A stretch of 5,521 nt of DNA from Comamonadaceae bacterium (GTDB taxonomy: Bacteria; Pseudomonadota; Gammaproteobacteria; Burkholderiales; Burkholderiaceae_C): the NCBI GenBank assembly GCA_947460065.1, contig CANHGF010000191.1, forward strand, positions 1 through 5,521, read 5' to 3'. The translations under genes were made by a program, and so were the position numbers. A model generated the notes under the pieces. It saw only the letters and a program-made list of their open reading frames with translations, ran no database searches and had not been told where the DNA came from. Below are positions 1-5,521 of this stretch, piece after piece (the stretch's first letter is position 1; every line of letters begins with the position of its first letter).

Positions 1-13
1 GTAGCCACCCAAA

Positions 14-83
14 CGGCCCCTGCCGCACCATGCCCCCCTTAAGGAGCAGGGGAAGCGGATAGCGGGGCCTTGTCAGCCCCAGC
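14..83 (-). other. Region downstream of dsbA with competing short hairpins
   Basis: The first 98 bases follow the dsbA stop codon. Two inverted repeats are visible. GGGGC (64-68) and GCCCC (76-80) have a 7-nt loop, extendable by two pairs past a bulged A at 81. CCCCTGC (17-23) and GCAGGGG (46-52) enclose a CCTTAAGG self-complementary word. A small CGGC/GCCG stem (14-25) is followed on the minus strand by only TTT. Any of these could help end the argS-SPOR-dsbA transcript, but none has a convincing T tract, so I do not call a terminator. Confidence 0.25.
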
Positions 84-98
84 CGCCGCCGCGGCAAC

Positions 99-755
99 TC
101 AGGCCTTGGCGCCCTTGGACGCCTGGGCCACGAGGTAATCGGTCACCTGCAGGGCTCGCTGCATGGTGCCAGCCAGAGTGCCCGAGGTGAAGTATTTGCC
201 GGCAATACCCAGCGAGGGGACGCCGTCGACCTTGTACTGCTCCTGCAGCTGGGTGGCGCGGCGCGCTTTGGTCACCACTGGGAAGGAGTTGTACTGCTCC
301 AAGAATTTGGCCTTGTCCACGCCTTGCTTGGCGACCCAGTTGGCCACTTGATCGACCGAGTCCAAGGTCTGCTTTTCCACATGAATCGCATAAAACACCT
401 TCTTATGCAATTCCGGCAACTTGCCCATGGCCTCCAGCACATAAAACAGGCGCTGTTGCGGCTCAAACGTGGGCCGGAACATCACCGGCACCCGCCGGAA
501 ATGGACGTTCTTGGGCAGCTTGCTCAGCCAGGCTTCGAGCAGGGGCTCAAAGGCATTGCAATGGGGGCAGCTGTACCAGAAGAACTCGACCACATCGACC
601 TTGCCCGGGCCGCCCTCAGTCGGCACAGCCTGGTCCAGGCTGATGTACTCAGCGCCATCGGCCGGCGGCTTGCTCTGGGCCAGCGCCGCCAGCGGGCTTG
701 TCAAAGCCAAGCCCGTCAAGGCGCCAGCAGATTGATTGAATTGACGACGCAGCAT
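99..755 (-). CDS. dsbA: Thiol:disulfide interchange protein DsbA
   Basis: This is a periplasmic thiol oxidase of the DsbA family. It donates its disulfide to newly exported proteins and is normally reoxidised by DsbB, which is not in this window. The 218-residue product has an N-terminal signal (about residues 1-26, ending in an A-L-A cleavage-type motif) and then a thioredoxin fold. The fold carries the active site C63-P64-H65-C66 within FFWYSCPHC and the cis-proline loop GVP at 178-180. An inserted helical domain lies roughly at 84-160. The only two cysteines are the catalytic pair, as in a simple monomeric oxidase. Length fits the family. The ATG start is supported by an AAGGAG ribosome binding site 8 nt upstream. 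The signal begins MLRRQFNQ, which resembles a twin-arginine motif. It lies 113 nt after the SPOR gene on the same strand, an arrangement I recall from Burkholderiales. The family call is secure; the export route is inferred. Confidence 0.96.
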   Translation of the reverse strand: MLRRQFNQSAGALTGLALTSPLAALAQSKPPADGAEYISLDQAVPTEGGPGKVDVVEFFWYSCPHCNAFEPLLEAWLSKLPKNVHFRRVPVMFRPTFEPQQRLFYVLEAMGKLPELHKKVFYAIHVEKQTLDSVDQVANWVAKQGVDKAKFLEQYNSFPVVTKARRATQLQEQYKVDGVPSLGIAGKYFTSGTLAGTMQRALQVTDYLVAQASKGAKA

Positions 756-763
756 TGCAGTTT

Positions 764-769
764 CTCCTT
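764..769 (-). promoter_or_regulatory. Ribosome binding site of dsbA
   Basis: AAGGAG on the minus strand lies 8 nt before the dsbA ATG. It is the clearest Shine-Dalgarno sequence in the window and fixes the dsbA start. An ATG a few bases further upstream (minus-strand GATATGAAGG) is out of frame with the gene. Confidence 0.8.
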
Positions 770-818
770 CATATCAGCCTGTGCAGCACCCGCGCCAGGC
801 CCGTAACTTCGCATTGAA

Positions 819-849
819 CACCAAGAAAGCCGACCTCGCAAAGCTCGGC
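819..849 (-). terminator. Possible weak terminator or attenuator between the SPOR gene and dsbA
   Basis: On the minus strand GCCGA (849-845) can pair with TCGGC (833-829). Inside this stem, after a G/G mismatch, CTT pairs with GAG around a three-base TGC loop. The stem is followed directly by TTTCTT (828-823). A GC-rich stem followed by a short T-rich run resembles an intrinsic terminator, but the T tract is interrupted and short. It lies 22-50 nt after the SPOR stop codon and about 75 nt before the dsbA start, so it would reduce read-through into dsbA or separate it from argS. I see no convincing -35/-10 pair for dsbA after it. Folding potential is seen directly; function is inferred. Confidence 0.3.
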
Positions 850-868
850 GGAAAGACCACTGGCCCGC

Positions 869-1564
869 TCAGCGCTGCACCCGCACCACCACGGCAGACG
901 AACCGCCATCGAGCCGCTCGCGCACCTTGTCGGCCTCTTCGCGCCGCTCGAAGGGACCAAGCCGCACCCGGTGCACCACCCGGCCGCCCTGCTCACGCTC
1001 GCTGATCTTGGCTTGCAAGCCCTGCAGCAGCAGCTTGGCCCGCAGTTGCTCGGCCTCCTCCGGATTGCGGAAGGCGCCCACCTGAACAAAGTATTGAAAG
1101 GGGTCGGCTGCCGGGGTTTCGGCCGCAGCAGGCCGGGGCGCGGGCTCGGCGGGCTTGGCCGGCTCGCTGCGGGAGCGGGCCAGATCACCCAGGGCGTCGC
1201 TTGATTTGGCGGGCGGGGCGGCCGCTGGAGCGGCGGCCGGCGCTGGAGCGGCAGCGGGCGCTGCGATGGCTGGCGCAGGCGTGCTTGGTGCTACAGCCTC
1301 CTCAGGGGCGGAAGCACCGGCCTGCGGCTTGGGCGGCAGGCGGCCAGGCAGGCCAGCATTGGGGTCCCAGTCCTTGTTCTTCTTGCCTTCGGCCGCCTCG
1401 CCCTCAGCCGGACGCGGCTGATTCTTGTTCATGAAGGGTATGGGCGTCTTGGTCACGTAAACCGCTACGGCCAGGGATACCGCCAAGCCGAACAGCGCGC
1501 CGATCACAAAACCGAGCACGGTGCCGCCACGCTGGCGGGACAAAGAGACAGGCAGGTGGATCAT
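869..1564 (-). CDS. Membrane-anchored SPOR-domain protein, FtsN-like
   Basis: This is a bitopic inner-membrane protein of 231 residues. It has a short cytoplasmic N-terminus with Q-R-G-G before the membrane and one transmembrane helix at about 15-37. A charged stretch containing KDWDPN (64-69) follows, then a Pro/Ala-rich linker (about 77-153) and a C-terminal SPOR domain (155-231) with the signature YFVQVGAF and a second VRLGPF strand. SPOR domains bind peptidoglycan stripped of stem peptides at division sites. This layout is that of FtsN, which activates septal wall synthesis, and I recall SPOR genes next to argS in other proteobacteria. I therefore infer a division role but leave the symbol empty. 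The ATG starts 11 nt after the argS stop with no clear ribosome binding site, so translation is probably coupled to argS. The next possible in-frame starts (TTG, GTG) lie close to or inside the helix and are less likely. Confidence 0.88.
   Translation of the reverse strand: MIHLPVSLSRQRGGTVLGFVIGALFGLAVSLAVAVYVTKTPIPFMNKNQPRPAEGEAAEGKKNKDWDPNAGLPGRLPPKPQAGASAPEEAVAPSTPAPAIAAPAAAPAPAAAPAAAPPAKSSDALGDLARSRSEPAKPAEPAPRPAAAETPAADPFQYFVQVGAFRNPEEAEQLRAKLLLQGLQAKISEREQGGRVVHRVRLGPFERREEADKVRERLDGGSSAVVVRVQR
1223..1252 (-). repeat. 12-bp direct repeat in the Pro/Ala linker of the SPOR gene
   Basis: The plus-strand word CGCTGGAGCGGC occurs at 1223-1234 and again at 1241-1252, an 18-nt (six-codon) period. 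It underlies the APAAAP-like repetition in the linker. Being in frame, gain or loss of a unit would only lengthen or shorten the linker. Confidence 0.7.
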
Positions 1565-1575
1565 GGCCTAAGGCT

Positions 1576-3249
1576 TTACATCTTGCGCGGCGCACTCACG
1601 CCGAGCACCGTCAGACCATTGTGCAGCACCTGCGCGGTGGCGGCCACCAGCGCGAGACGAGCCATCTTGAGCGGCTCGTCATCGACCAAAATGCGCTCCG
1701 CGTCATAGTAGCTGTGGTAGCAGGCGGCCAGCTCGCGCAGGTAAAAAGCCACATCGTGCGGCGCAAAGCCCTGGGCCGCATGCAGCAGCATGTCGGGGTA
1801 GTCGGCCAGCTTGAGCAGCAAGGCCTGCGCCGCCGCACTGTCCAGCAGACTCAGATCGACCTGCGCCAGCTGGTCGATCGCGCCACCCCAACTGGCCAGC
1901 ACCGAACAGATGCGGGCATGGGCGTACTGCACGTAGTAGACCGGGTTTTCATTGCTTTTGGCCAGGGCCAGATCAATGTCAAAAACATATTCCGTGTCGG
2001 GCTTGCGGCTGAGCAGGAAAAAGCGCACCGCGTCCTTGCTGGTCCACTCGATCAGGTCGCGCAGGGTCACATAGCTGCCGGCGCGCTTGGAGATCTTGAC
2101 CTCCTGGCCGCCGCGCATCACCCGCACCATGGTGTGCAGGACGTAGTCGGGGTAGCCCTGGGCTACGCCCTGGCCGGAGGCCTGAAGACCGGCGCGCACC
2201 CGTGCGATGGTGCCGTGGTGGTCCATGCCCTGGATGTTGATGGCGCGGGCATAGCCCCGCTCCCACTTGGCCAGGTGATAGGCCACATCGGGGACGAAGT
2301 AGGTGTAGCTGCCGTCGGACTTGCGCATCACACGGTCTTTGTCGTCGCCGTAATCAGTGGACTTGAGCCACAGCGCGCCGTCCTGCTCGTAGGTCTTGCC
2401 GGCTTCCTTGAGCAGTTGCACGGCCTGCTCCACCCGGCCCGAGGTGTAGAGGCTGGACTCGAGGTAGAAGTTGTCAAAGCGAACCTCAAAGGCCTTGAGG
2501 TCCAGGTCCTGCTCGTGGCGCAGATAGGCCACTGCAAACTCTCGAATGGCTTGCAGGTCTTCAATGTCGCCAGCGGCCTGTACCGAGCGGTCATCGGCAG
2601 CCACGGTCTGCCTGGCCAGGTAGTCGGCCGCAATATCGGCGATGTAGTCGCCGTTGTAGGCCGATTCTGGCCACTGGGCATCGCCGGGCTTGAAGCCGCG
2701 GCCACGCGCCTGCACGCTCAGCGCCAGGGTCTGGATCTGCACGCCGGCATCGTTGTAATAGAACTCGCGGGTGACCGCCCAGCCCTGGGTCTCGAACAGG
2801 TGGCAGATCGCATCGCCGAGCGCAGCCTGCCGGCCATGCCCCACATGCAAGGGGCCGGTCGGGTTGGCCGAGACAAATTCGACCAGCACCTTCTGGCTAC
2901 CTTGAGCCCGGTGGCCGTAGCGGGCGCCGGCGTCGAGCACCTCGCGCACCACCTGCTGGCGGGCAGCAGGCTGCAGCCTGAAGTTGATGAAGCCGGGCCC
3001 TGCGATCTCGATGGCCTGCACCCACTGCTGATAGACGGGCTGGGCCATGAGATCGGCCTTCAAGGACTCGGCCAGCTGCCTGGGATTGAGCTTGAGCGGC
3101 TTGGCCAGCTGCATCGCGGCATTGCTGGCCAGATCGCCGTGCGCGGCAGATTTTGGCGTCTCGAAGGCAGCGCGGGCACCCGCGCCAGGAACGCGCTTTT
3201 CGAGTTCAGCGGCCAAGCCCGCGAGCAATTCTTGTTTGACAGCAATCAT
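1576..3249 (-). CDS. argS: Arginyl-tRNA synthetase
   Basis: This is a class I aminoacyl-tRNA synthetase that attaches arginine to tRNA-Arg using ATP in the cytoplasm. It is normally essential. The 557-residue product has a complete family layout. The N-terminal tRNA-recognition domain (about 1-95) contains HGDLASNAA at 37-45. The catalytic Rossmann domain contains [14 protein letters not shown] with the HIGH-type motif HVGH at 135-138. GMDHH, typical of ArgRS, lies at 341-345, and a KMSKS-type loop reads KISKR at 385-389. The helical DALR anticodon-binding domain begins near YVQYAHARI (about 439) and runs to the end. The start [10 protein letters not shown] aligns with the usual MLxVKQELLA of betaproteobacterial ArgS, so ATG 3249 is favoured even though no ribosome binding site precedes it. 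The stop lies 11 nt before the SPOR gene, suggesting co-transcription. A possible promoter and a REP-like palindrome occupy the short upstream gap. Confidence 0.98.
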   Translation of the reverse strand: MIAVKQELLAGLAAELEKRVPGAGARAAFETPKSAAHGDLASNAAMQLAKPLKLNPRQLAESLKADLMAQPVYQQWVQAIEIAGPGFINFRLQPAARQQVVREVLDAGARYGHRAQGSQKVLVEFVSANPTGPLHVGHGRQAALGDAICHLFETQGWAVTREFYYNDAGVQIQTLALSVQARGRGFKPGDAQWPESAYNGDYIADIAADYLARQTVAADDRSVQAAGDIEDLQAIREFAVAYLRHEQDLDLKAFEVRFDNFYLESSLYTSGRVEQAVQLLKEAGKTYEQDGALWLKSTDYGDDKDRVMRKSDGSYTYFVPDVAYHLAKWERGYARAINIQGMDHHGTIARVRAGLQASGQGVAQGYPDYVLHTMVRVMRGGQEVKISKRAGSYVTLRDLIEWTSKDAVRFFLLSRKPDTEYVFDIDLALAKSNENPVYYVQYAHARICSVLASWGGAIDQLAQVDLSLLDSAAAQALLLKLADYPDMLLHAAQGFAPHDVAFYLRELAACYHSYYDAERILVDDEPLKMARLALVAATAQVLHNGLTVLGVSAPRKM

Positions 3250-3255
3250 GTTCGA

Positions 3256-3261
3256 ATTCTA
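3256..3261 (-). promoter_or_regulatory. Possible -10 element for argS
   Basis: The minus-strand hexamer TAGAAT matches the sigma-70 consensus TATAAT at five of six positions. Its last base lies 6 nt before the argS ATG, so normal spacing would put transcription start on or next to the A of the ATG. No good -35 hexamer is seen 16-18 nt upstream, where the palindromic element lies. The match is seen directly; promoter activity is inferred and uncertain. Confidence 0.3.
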
Positions 3262-3265
3262 AGTG

Positions 3266-3302
3266 GTGGGGTCCAGGCATCTGACCCGCAAATGTGTCCC
3301 AC
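3266..3302. repeat. REP-like palindromic element between lysR and argS
   Basis: The gap between the LysR stop codon and argS is almost filled by a GC-rich imperfect palindrome. On the plus strand GGGTC (3269-3273) can pair with GACCC (3283-3287). Alternatively GGGT, a bulged C and CAG can pair with CTG and ACCC around a GCAT loop. An outer GTGGG (3266-3270) can pair with CCCAC (3298-3302). The style of sequence recalls REP elements associated with Y1/RAYT transposases, but I can see only one copy and no transposase here. It could instead serve as a terminator for the upstream transcription unit, although no T tract follows it. Confidence 0.4.
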
Positions 3303-4214
3303 TCAGGCTCTGCGACGCCAAAAGTCGGGCTGAGCGTAATGGTGCTTGAGGAAATCTATCCACAATCTCACCCGCAGCGGCAGATGCTTGCGCTGAGGGA
3401 ACACGGCATAAATGCCGTTGGGCGGAGCCGCAAAGTCCTTGAGCACCTCGACCAGGGTGCCGGCCGCGATCTCGGCCTCGACCTCCCAGGTGCTGCGCCA
3501 GGCGATGCCATAGCCGGCCAGGCACCAGTCGTGCAGGACCTGCCCGTCGGAGCAATCGAGCGGGCCGCCGGGGCGCAGGTGCTGCACCTGATCGCCCACC
3601 ATGAAAGCCCAGCCCCGGGTTTGCGAGGCATCGCTCGAGAGCATGAGGCAATCAAAGCGCGCCAGCTCCGACGGATGGCCAGGCGTGCCAAAGCGGGCCA
3701 GATAGGCAGGGGTGGCCACACACAGGCGGCGGTTGTCGGCCAGGCGCACACTGACCAGCGCTGAGTCGGGCAGGTCACCCACCCGCACCGCGCAATCAAA
3801 GCCCTCGCCAGCCAGGTCGACCACCCGGTCACTCAGGTTGAGCGAGATCGTGACGTCGCCATGCTCTTGCCGAAAACGCGCTACCAGCGGCGCCACATGG
3901 CGGCGCCCGAAGCCGGCCGGCGCGGTGATGCGCAGATGCCCACTGGCCTTGACTCCGCCTGCCGAGACGCTGGCTTCGGCATTGGCAAAGTCGACCAGCA
4001 GGCGCTGGCAGTCCTCCAAGAACGCGCTGCCTTCATGGGTCAGGCTGATGCGCCGGGTGGTGCGCACCAGCAGCTTGACACCCAGCCTGGCCTCCAGCGC
4101 ATCGAGCCGGCGGCCGATGATGGCCGGCGCCACCCCTTCGAGCTGGGCGGCGGCGGTCAGGCTGCCGCGCGCCGCCACTGCGACGAAAGATTCGATTTGC
4201 TTGAGCTTGTCCAT
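3303..4214 (-). CDS. LysR-type transcriptional regulator
   Basis: This is a DNA-binding regulator of the LysR family, active in the cytoplasm, usually as a tetramer responding to a small molecule. Taking ATG 4214 as start gives 303 residues, the usual length. The N-terminal winged helix-turn-helix covers about 3-62 (SLTAAAQLEGVAPAIIGRRL, then TTRRISLTHEG) and is followed by a linker helix to about 88. The effector-binding domain spans about 90-295, with HLRITAPAGFGRRHVAPL and FDCAVRVGDLPDS, as in the CrgA-like subgroup. An in-frame GTG at 4223 would add three residues. An AGGTG sits 3 nt before that GTG and about 12 nt before the ATG, so both starts are possible; MDKLKQIESF is the more typical family N-terminus. 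The gene directly follows the transporter on the same strand, so it is probably co-transcribed with it rather than divergent as many LysR genes are. Its ligand and targets cannot be told from the sequence. Confidence 0.93.
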   Translation of the reverse strand: MDKLKQIESFVAVAARGSLTAAAQLEGVAPAIIGRRLDALEARLGVKLLVRTTRRISLTHEGSAFLEDCQRLLVDFANAEASVSAGGVKASGHLRITAPAGFGRRHVAPLVARFRQEHGDVTISLNLSDRVVDLAGEGFDCAVRVGDLPDSALVSVRLADNRRLCVATPAYLARFGTPGHPSELARFDCLMLSSDASQTRGWAFMVGDQVQHLRPGGPLDCSDGQVLHDWCLAGYGIAWRSTWEVEAEIAAGTLVEVLKDFAAPPNGIYAVFPQRKHLPLRVRLWIDFLKHHYAQPDFWRRRA

Positions 4215-4223
4215 GATGAGCAC

Positions 4224-5120
4224 TCACACCTGCGGCTCGGTCTCGACCGGCAGGCGCGATCGCGGACCTGGCAAACGGGTGCTGGCAATGCCACACAGGG
4301 CAATCAGGGCCATGCCCAGCCAGGCCCAGGCATTGGGCGCGTGTGAAAAAACCAGCCAGCCTCCCAGCGTGGCGAAGGCCAATTGAAAATACAGAAAAGG
4401 CGACAGTGTGGCGGGGCCGGCCAGACCGTAGGCCAAAATCATCATGTAATGGCCCACCGTGCTGAACAAACTCAGCAGCAGCACCAGCGCCCAGACTTGC
4501 CAGCTTGGCGGCCACTGCCAGCCCCAGGGCAGGACCAGGCTGACCAGCAGCATGGAAAACAGGCCCGAGTACAAGTGCATGGTGCCCGCCTCCACGTCGG
4601 GCGCCAAGTGAGCGGTGAGCAGCTGATACGCCACATTCAGGACAATCAACAGCAAGGGCAGCAAGGTCACCCAGGCTAGGTTGTTGTAGCCGGGCTGCAC
4701 CACCATCAAGGCCCCGGCCAGCGCACCGGCCAGCAGCAACCACAGCTGCCACGACACATGCTCCTTGAGCGCCATCGCCGAGACCAGGGCCAGCGCCATG
4801 GGGGTGAGCATCATGATGGCCGAAAACTCGGCCACCGCCATCAAACTGAGACTGACAAAGGCCAAACCACTGGAGACCGCCATCAGAGCGCCACGCAGAA
4901 AGACCAGTCCCGGTTTCTTGATGCGCCAGATCGCCCGCCCCCGCGAAGGCATGAGCATGCCCGCTGAGATCAGGGTTTGAAACACATAGCGCATCCACAG
5001 CGTTGTCACGAGAGGCACGACAACGCTGACGTACTTCACCGTGGTGTCCAGCGCAGCAAAGAACGCCATGGCCAGCACAAAAAAAACAATGCCGCGCTGA
5101 GTCTCAGACCAGTGTTTCAC
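4224..5120 (-). CDS. EamA/DMT-family transporter
   Basis: This is an inner-membrane protein of 298 residues with about ten hydrophobic helices, the layout of the drug/metabolite transporter superfamily with two EamA repeats. The first repeat runs from about 8 to 142 and includes LRGALMAVSSGLAFVSLSLM (75-94) and the acidic L-K-E-H turn at 118-121, typical after the fourth helix. The second repeat runs from about 148 to 283 and is followed by a short polar tail. Family members export or import amino acids, metabolites or drugs; the substrate here is not evident. The start codon is GTG (5118-5120) without a recognisable ribosome binding site, and no ATG precedes it in frame after the stop of the upstream gene. 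It begins 34 nt after the shikimate dehydrogenase homologue and its TGA directly abuts the possible GTG of the LysR gene, so the three probably share a transcript. Confidence 0.9.
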   Translation of the reverse strand: MKHWSETQRGIVFFVLAMAFFAALDTTVKYVSVVVPLVTTLWMRYVFQTLISAGMLMPSRGRAIWRIKKPGLVFLRGALMAVSSGLAFVSLSLMAVAEFSAIMMLTPMALALVSAMALKEHVSWQLWLLLAGALAGALMVVQPGYNNLAWVTLLPLLLIVLNVAYQLLTAHLAPDVEAGTMHLYSGLFSMLLVSLVLPWGWQWPPSWQVWALVLLLSLFSTVGHYMMILAYGLAGPATLSPFLYFQLAFATLGGWLVFSHAPNAWAWLGMALIALCGIASTRLPGPRSRLPVETEPQV

Positions 5121-5154
5121 GCCCGGCAGTCTAGCTGAGCGCGCCAGCGGCCCG

Positions 5155-5521
5155 TCAAAGGCGGGCCACCGCGCGCAAAACTTCGGCGCTGGTGCTGGGC
5201 AGGCCGAAAAACTCCAGGTAGGCCGGGATCTGCTCGAACAGCATGTCCGAACCGATCTGCACGCGGCAGCCGCGCGCCTGAGCGGCGGCCAGGAACGCCG
5301 TCATCTCGGTGCGCATCACCACCTCGCCGACAAAGGTGGCCGCATCCAGCCGAGAGACGTCGATCGGCAGCGGGTCGCCCTCGTTCATGCCCAGGGGCGT
5401 GGCATAGACCGCCAGGTCCAAGCCGGCGGGATCTTTGTCGCCGGTGCTCACCTGCAGCTGCGGATAGTGCTTTTGCAGCCTTTGGGCCAGGGCCTGGCTA
5501 GAAGCGGGGTTGACATCAAAC
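5155..5521 (-). CDS. Shikimate dehydrogenase family protein, C-terminal part
   Basis: Only the last 121 codons are inside the window; the frame stays open to base 5521 and the start lies beyond it. Visible are the end of the second nucleotide-binding strand (FDVNPASSQALA), the family signature DLAVYATPLGM and the C-terminal helix region RGCRVQIGSDMLFEQ. These fit the NAD(P)-binding domain of shikimate/quinate dehydrogenases, which interconvert 3-dehydroshikimate and shikimate. ATPLGM corresponds to the conserved N-A-T-P-x-G-M segment of AroE. The stretch following it is unusual: where AroE normally has a D-x-V-Y-x-P-x-x-T-P-L-L motif, this protein reads EVVMRTEMTAFL. That suggests a paralogue rather than the housekeeping aroE, so no symbol is given. 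The catalytic Lys/Asp region lies outside the window. It is followed after 34 nt by the transporter gene on the same strand. Confidence 0.85.
   Translation of the reverse strand, partial: FDVNPASSQALAQRLQKHYPQLQVSTGDKDPAGLDLAVYATPLGMNEGDPLPIDVSRLDAATFVGEVVMRTEMTAFLAAAQARGCRVQIGSDMLFEQIPAYLEFFGLPSTSAEVLRAVARL

Noticed and set aside
1..31. A minus-strand ATG at 31 preceded by TAAGGGGGGC, opening a frame MVRQGPFGWL to the window edge.
   Set aside because: Only ten codons are visible, they match no family I recognise, and the upstream G run also belongs to an inverted repeat. Sequence beyond base 1 would be needed to call a gene.
324..806. A 160-codon plus-strand frame opposite dsbA.
   Set aside because: It is antisense to dsbA, has no domain, and its product is explained by the dsbA codon pattern.
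1566..1574. GCCTAAGGC palindrome in the argS-SPOR gap.
   Set aside because: The arms are only four pairs with a one-base centre, which is too small to form a hairpin or to distinguish from chance.
3254..3259. GAATTC near the argS start.
   Set aside because: It is an ordinary six-base palindrome without further symmetry, so I do not treat it as an operator.
1621..3333. A 570-codon open frame on the plus strand opposite argS.
   Set aside because: It lies wholly antisense to a complete, motif-rich argS. Its predicted product has no recognisable domain and the composition of a mirror frame of a high-GC gene. Long antisense frames of this kind are common in high-GC genomes.
4033..4998. A 321-codon minus-strand frame spanning parts of the transporter and lysR genes.
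   Set aside because: It is an alternative frame across two well-supported genes. The product is rich in G, A, H and R with no membrane or domain pattern, so it is a composition artefact.

Overview
The window looks like a chromosomal stretch from a high-GC betaproteobacterium, probably Burkholderiales and possibly Comamonadaceae. This rests on strong G/C preference at third codon positions, the protein family variants seen, and the gene order argS, SPOR-domain protein, dsbA, which I recall from Burkholderiales. The species cannot be named from the sequence. All six protein genes I support lie on the minus strand, so transcription runs from high to low coordinates.

In transcription order, the right half (5521 to 3303) holds three closely packed genes. 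These are the 3' part of a shikimate dehydrogenase family gene cut by the window edge, a ten-helix EamA/DMT-type transporter, and a LysR-type regulator. The gaps are 34 nt between the first two, then a stop codon that directly abuts a possible GTG start (or lies 9 nt before the likelier ATG). This suggests one transcript in which a regulator is co-transcribed with a transporter and an oxidoreductase. Their shared substrate cannot be read from the sequence.

The left half (3249 to 99) is a housekeeping block: argS (arginyl-tRNA synthetase), a membrane-anchored SPOR-domain protein resembling FtsN, and dsbA (periplasmic thiol oxidase). ArgS charges tRNA in the cytoplasm. The SPOR protein probably acts at the division septum, and DsbA forms disulfides in exported proteins. 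The first two genes are 11 nt apart. The second and third are separated by 113 nt containing a possible attenuator-like hairpin.

The junction between the two blocks (3250-3302) is only 53 nt long and is almost filled by a palindromic, REP-like sequence. It also contains a -10-like hexamer placed so that the argS transcript could begin at or very near its ATG, which has no visible ribosome binding site. There is no gene-free stretch over 300 nt, and I see no RNA gene, CRISPR array, complete insertion sequence or new defence-type system. The more interesting points are the REP-like element, the possible leaderless argS start, the divergent C-terminal motif of the shikimate dehydrogenase homologue, the Tat-like signal of DsbA, and a short conserved-looking block in the SPOR protein.
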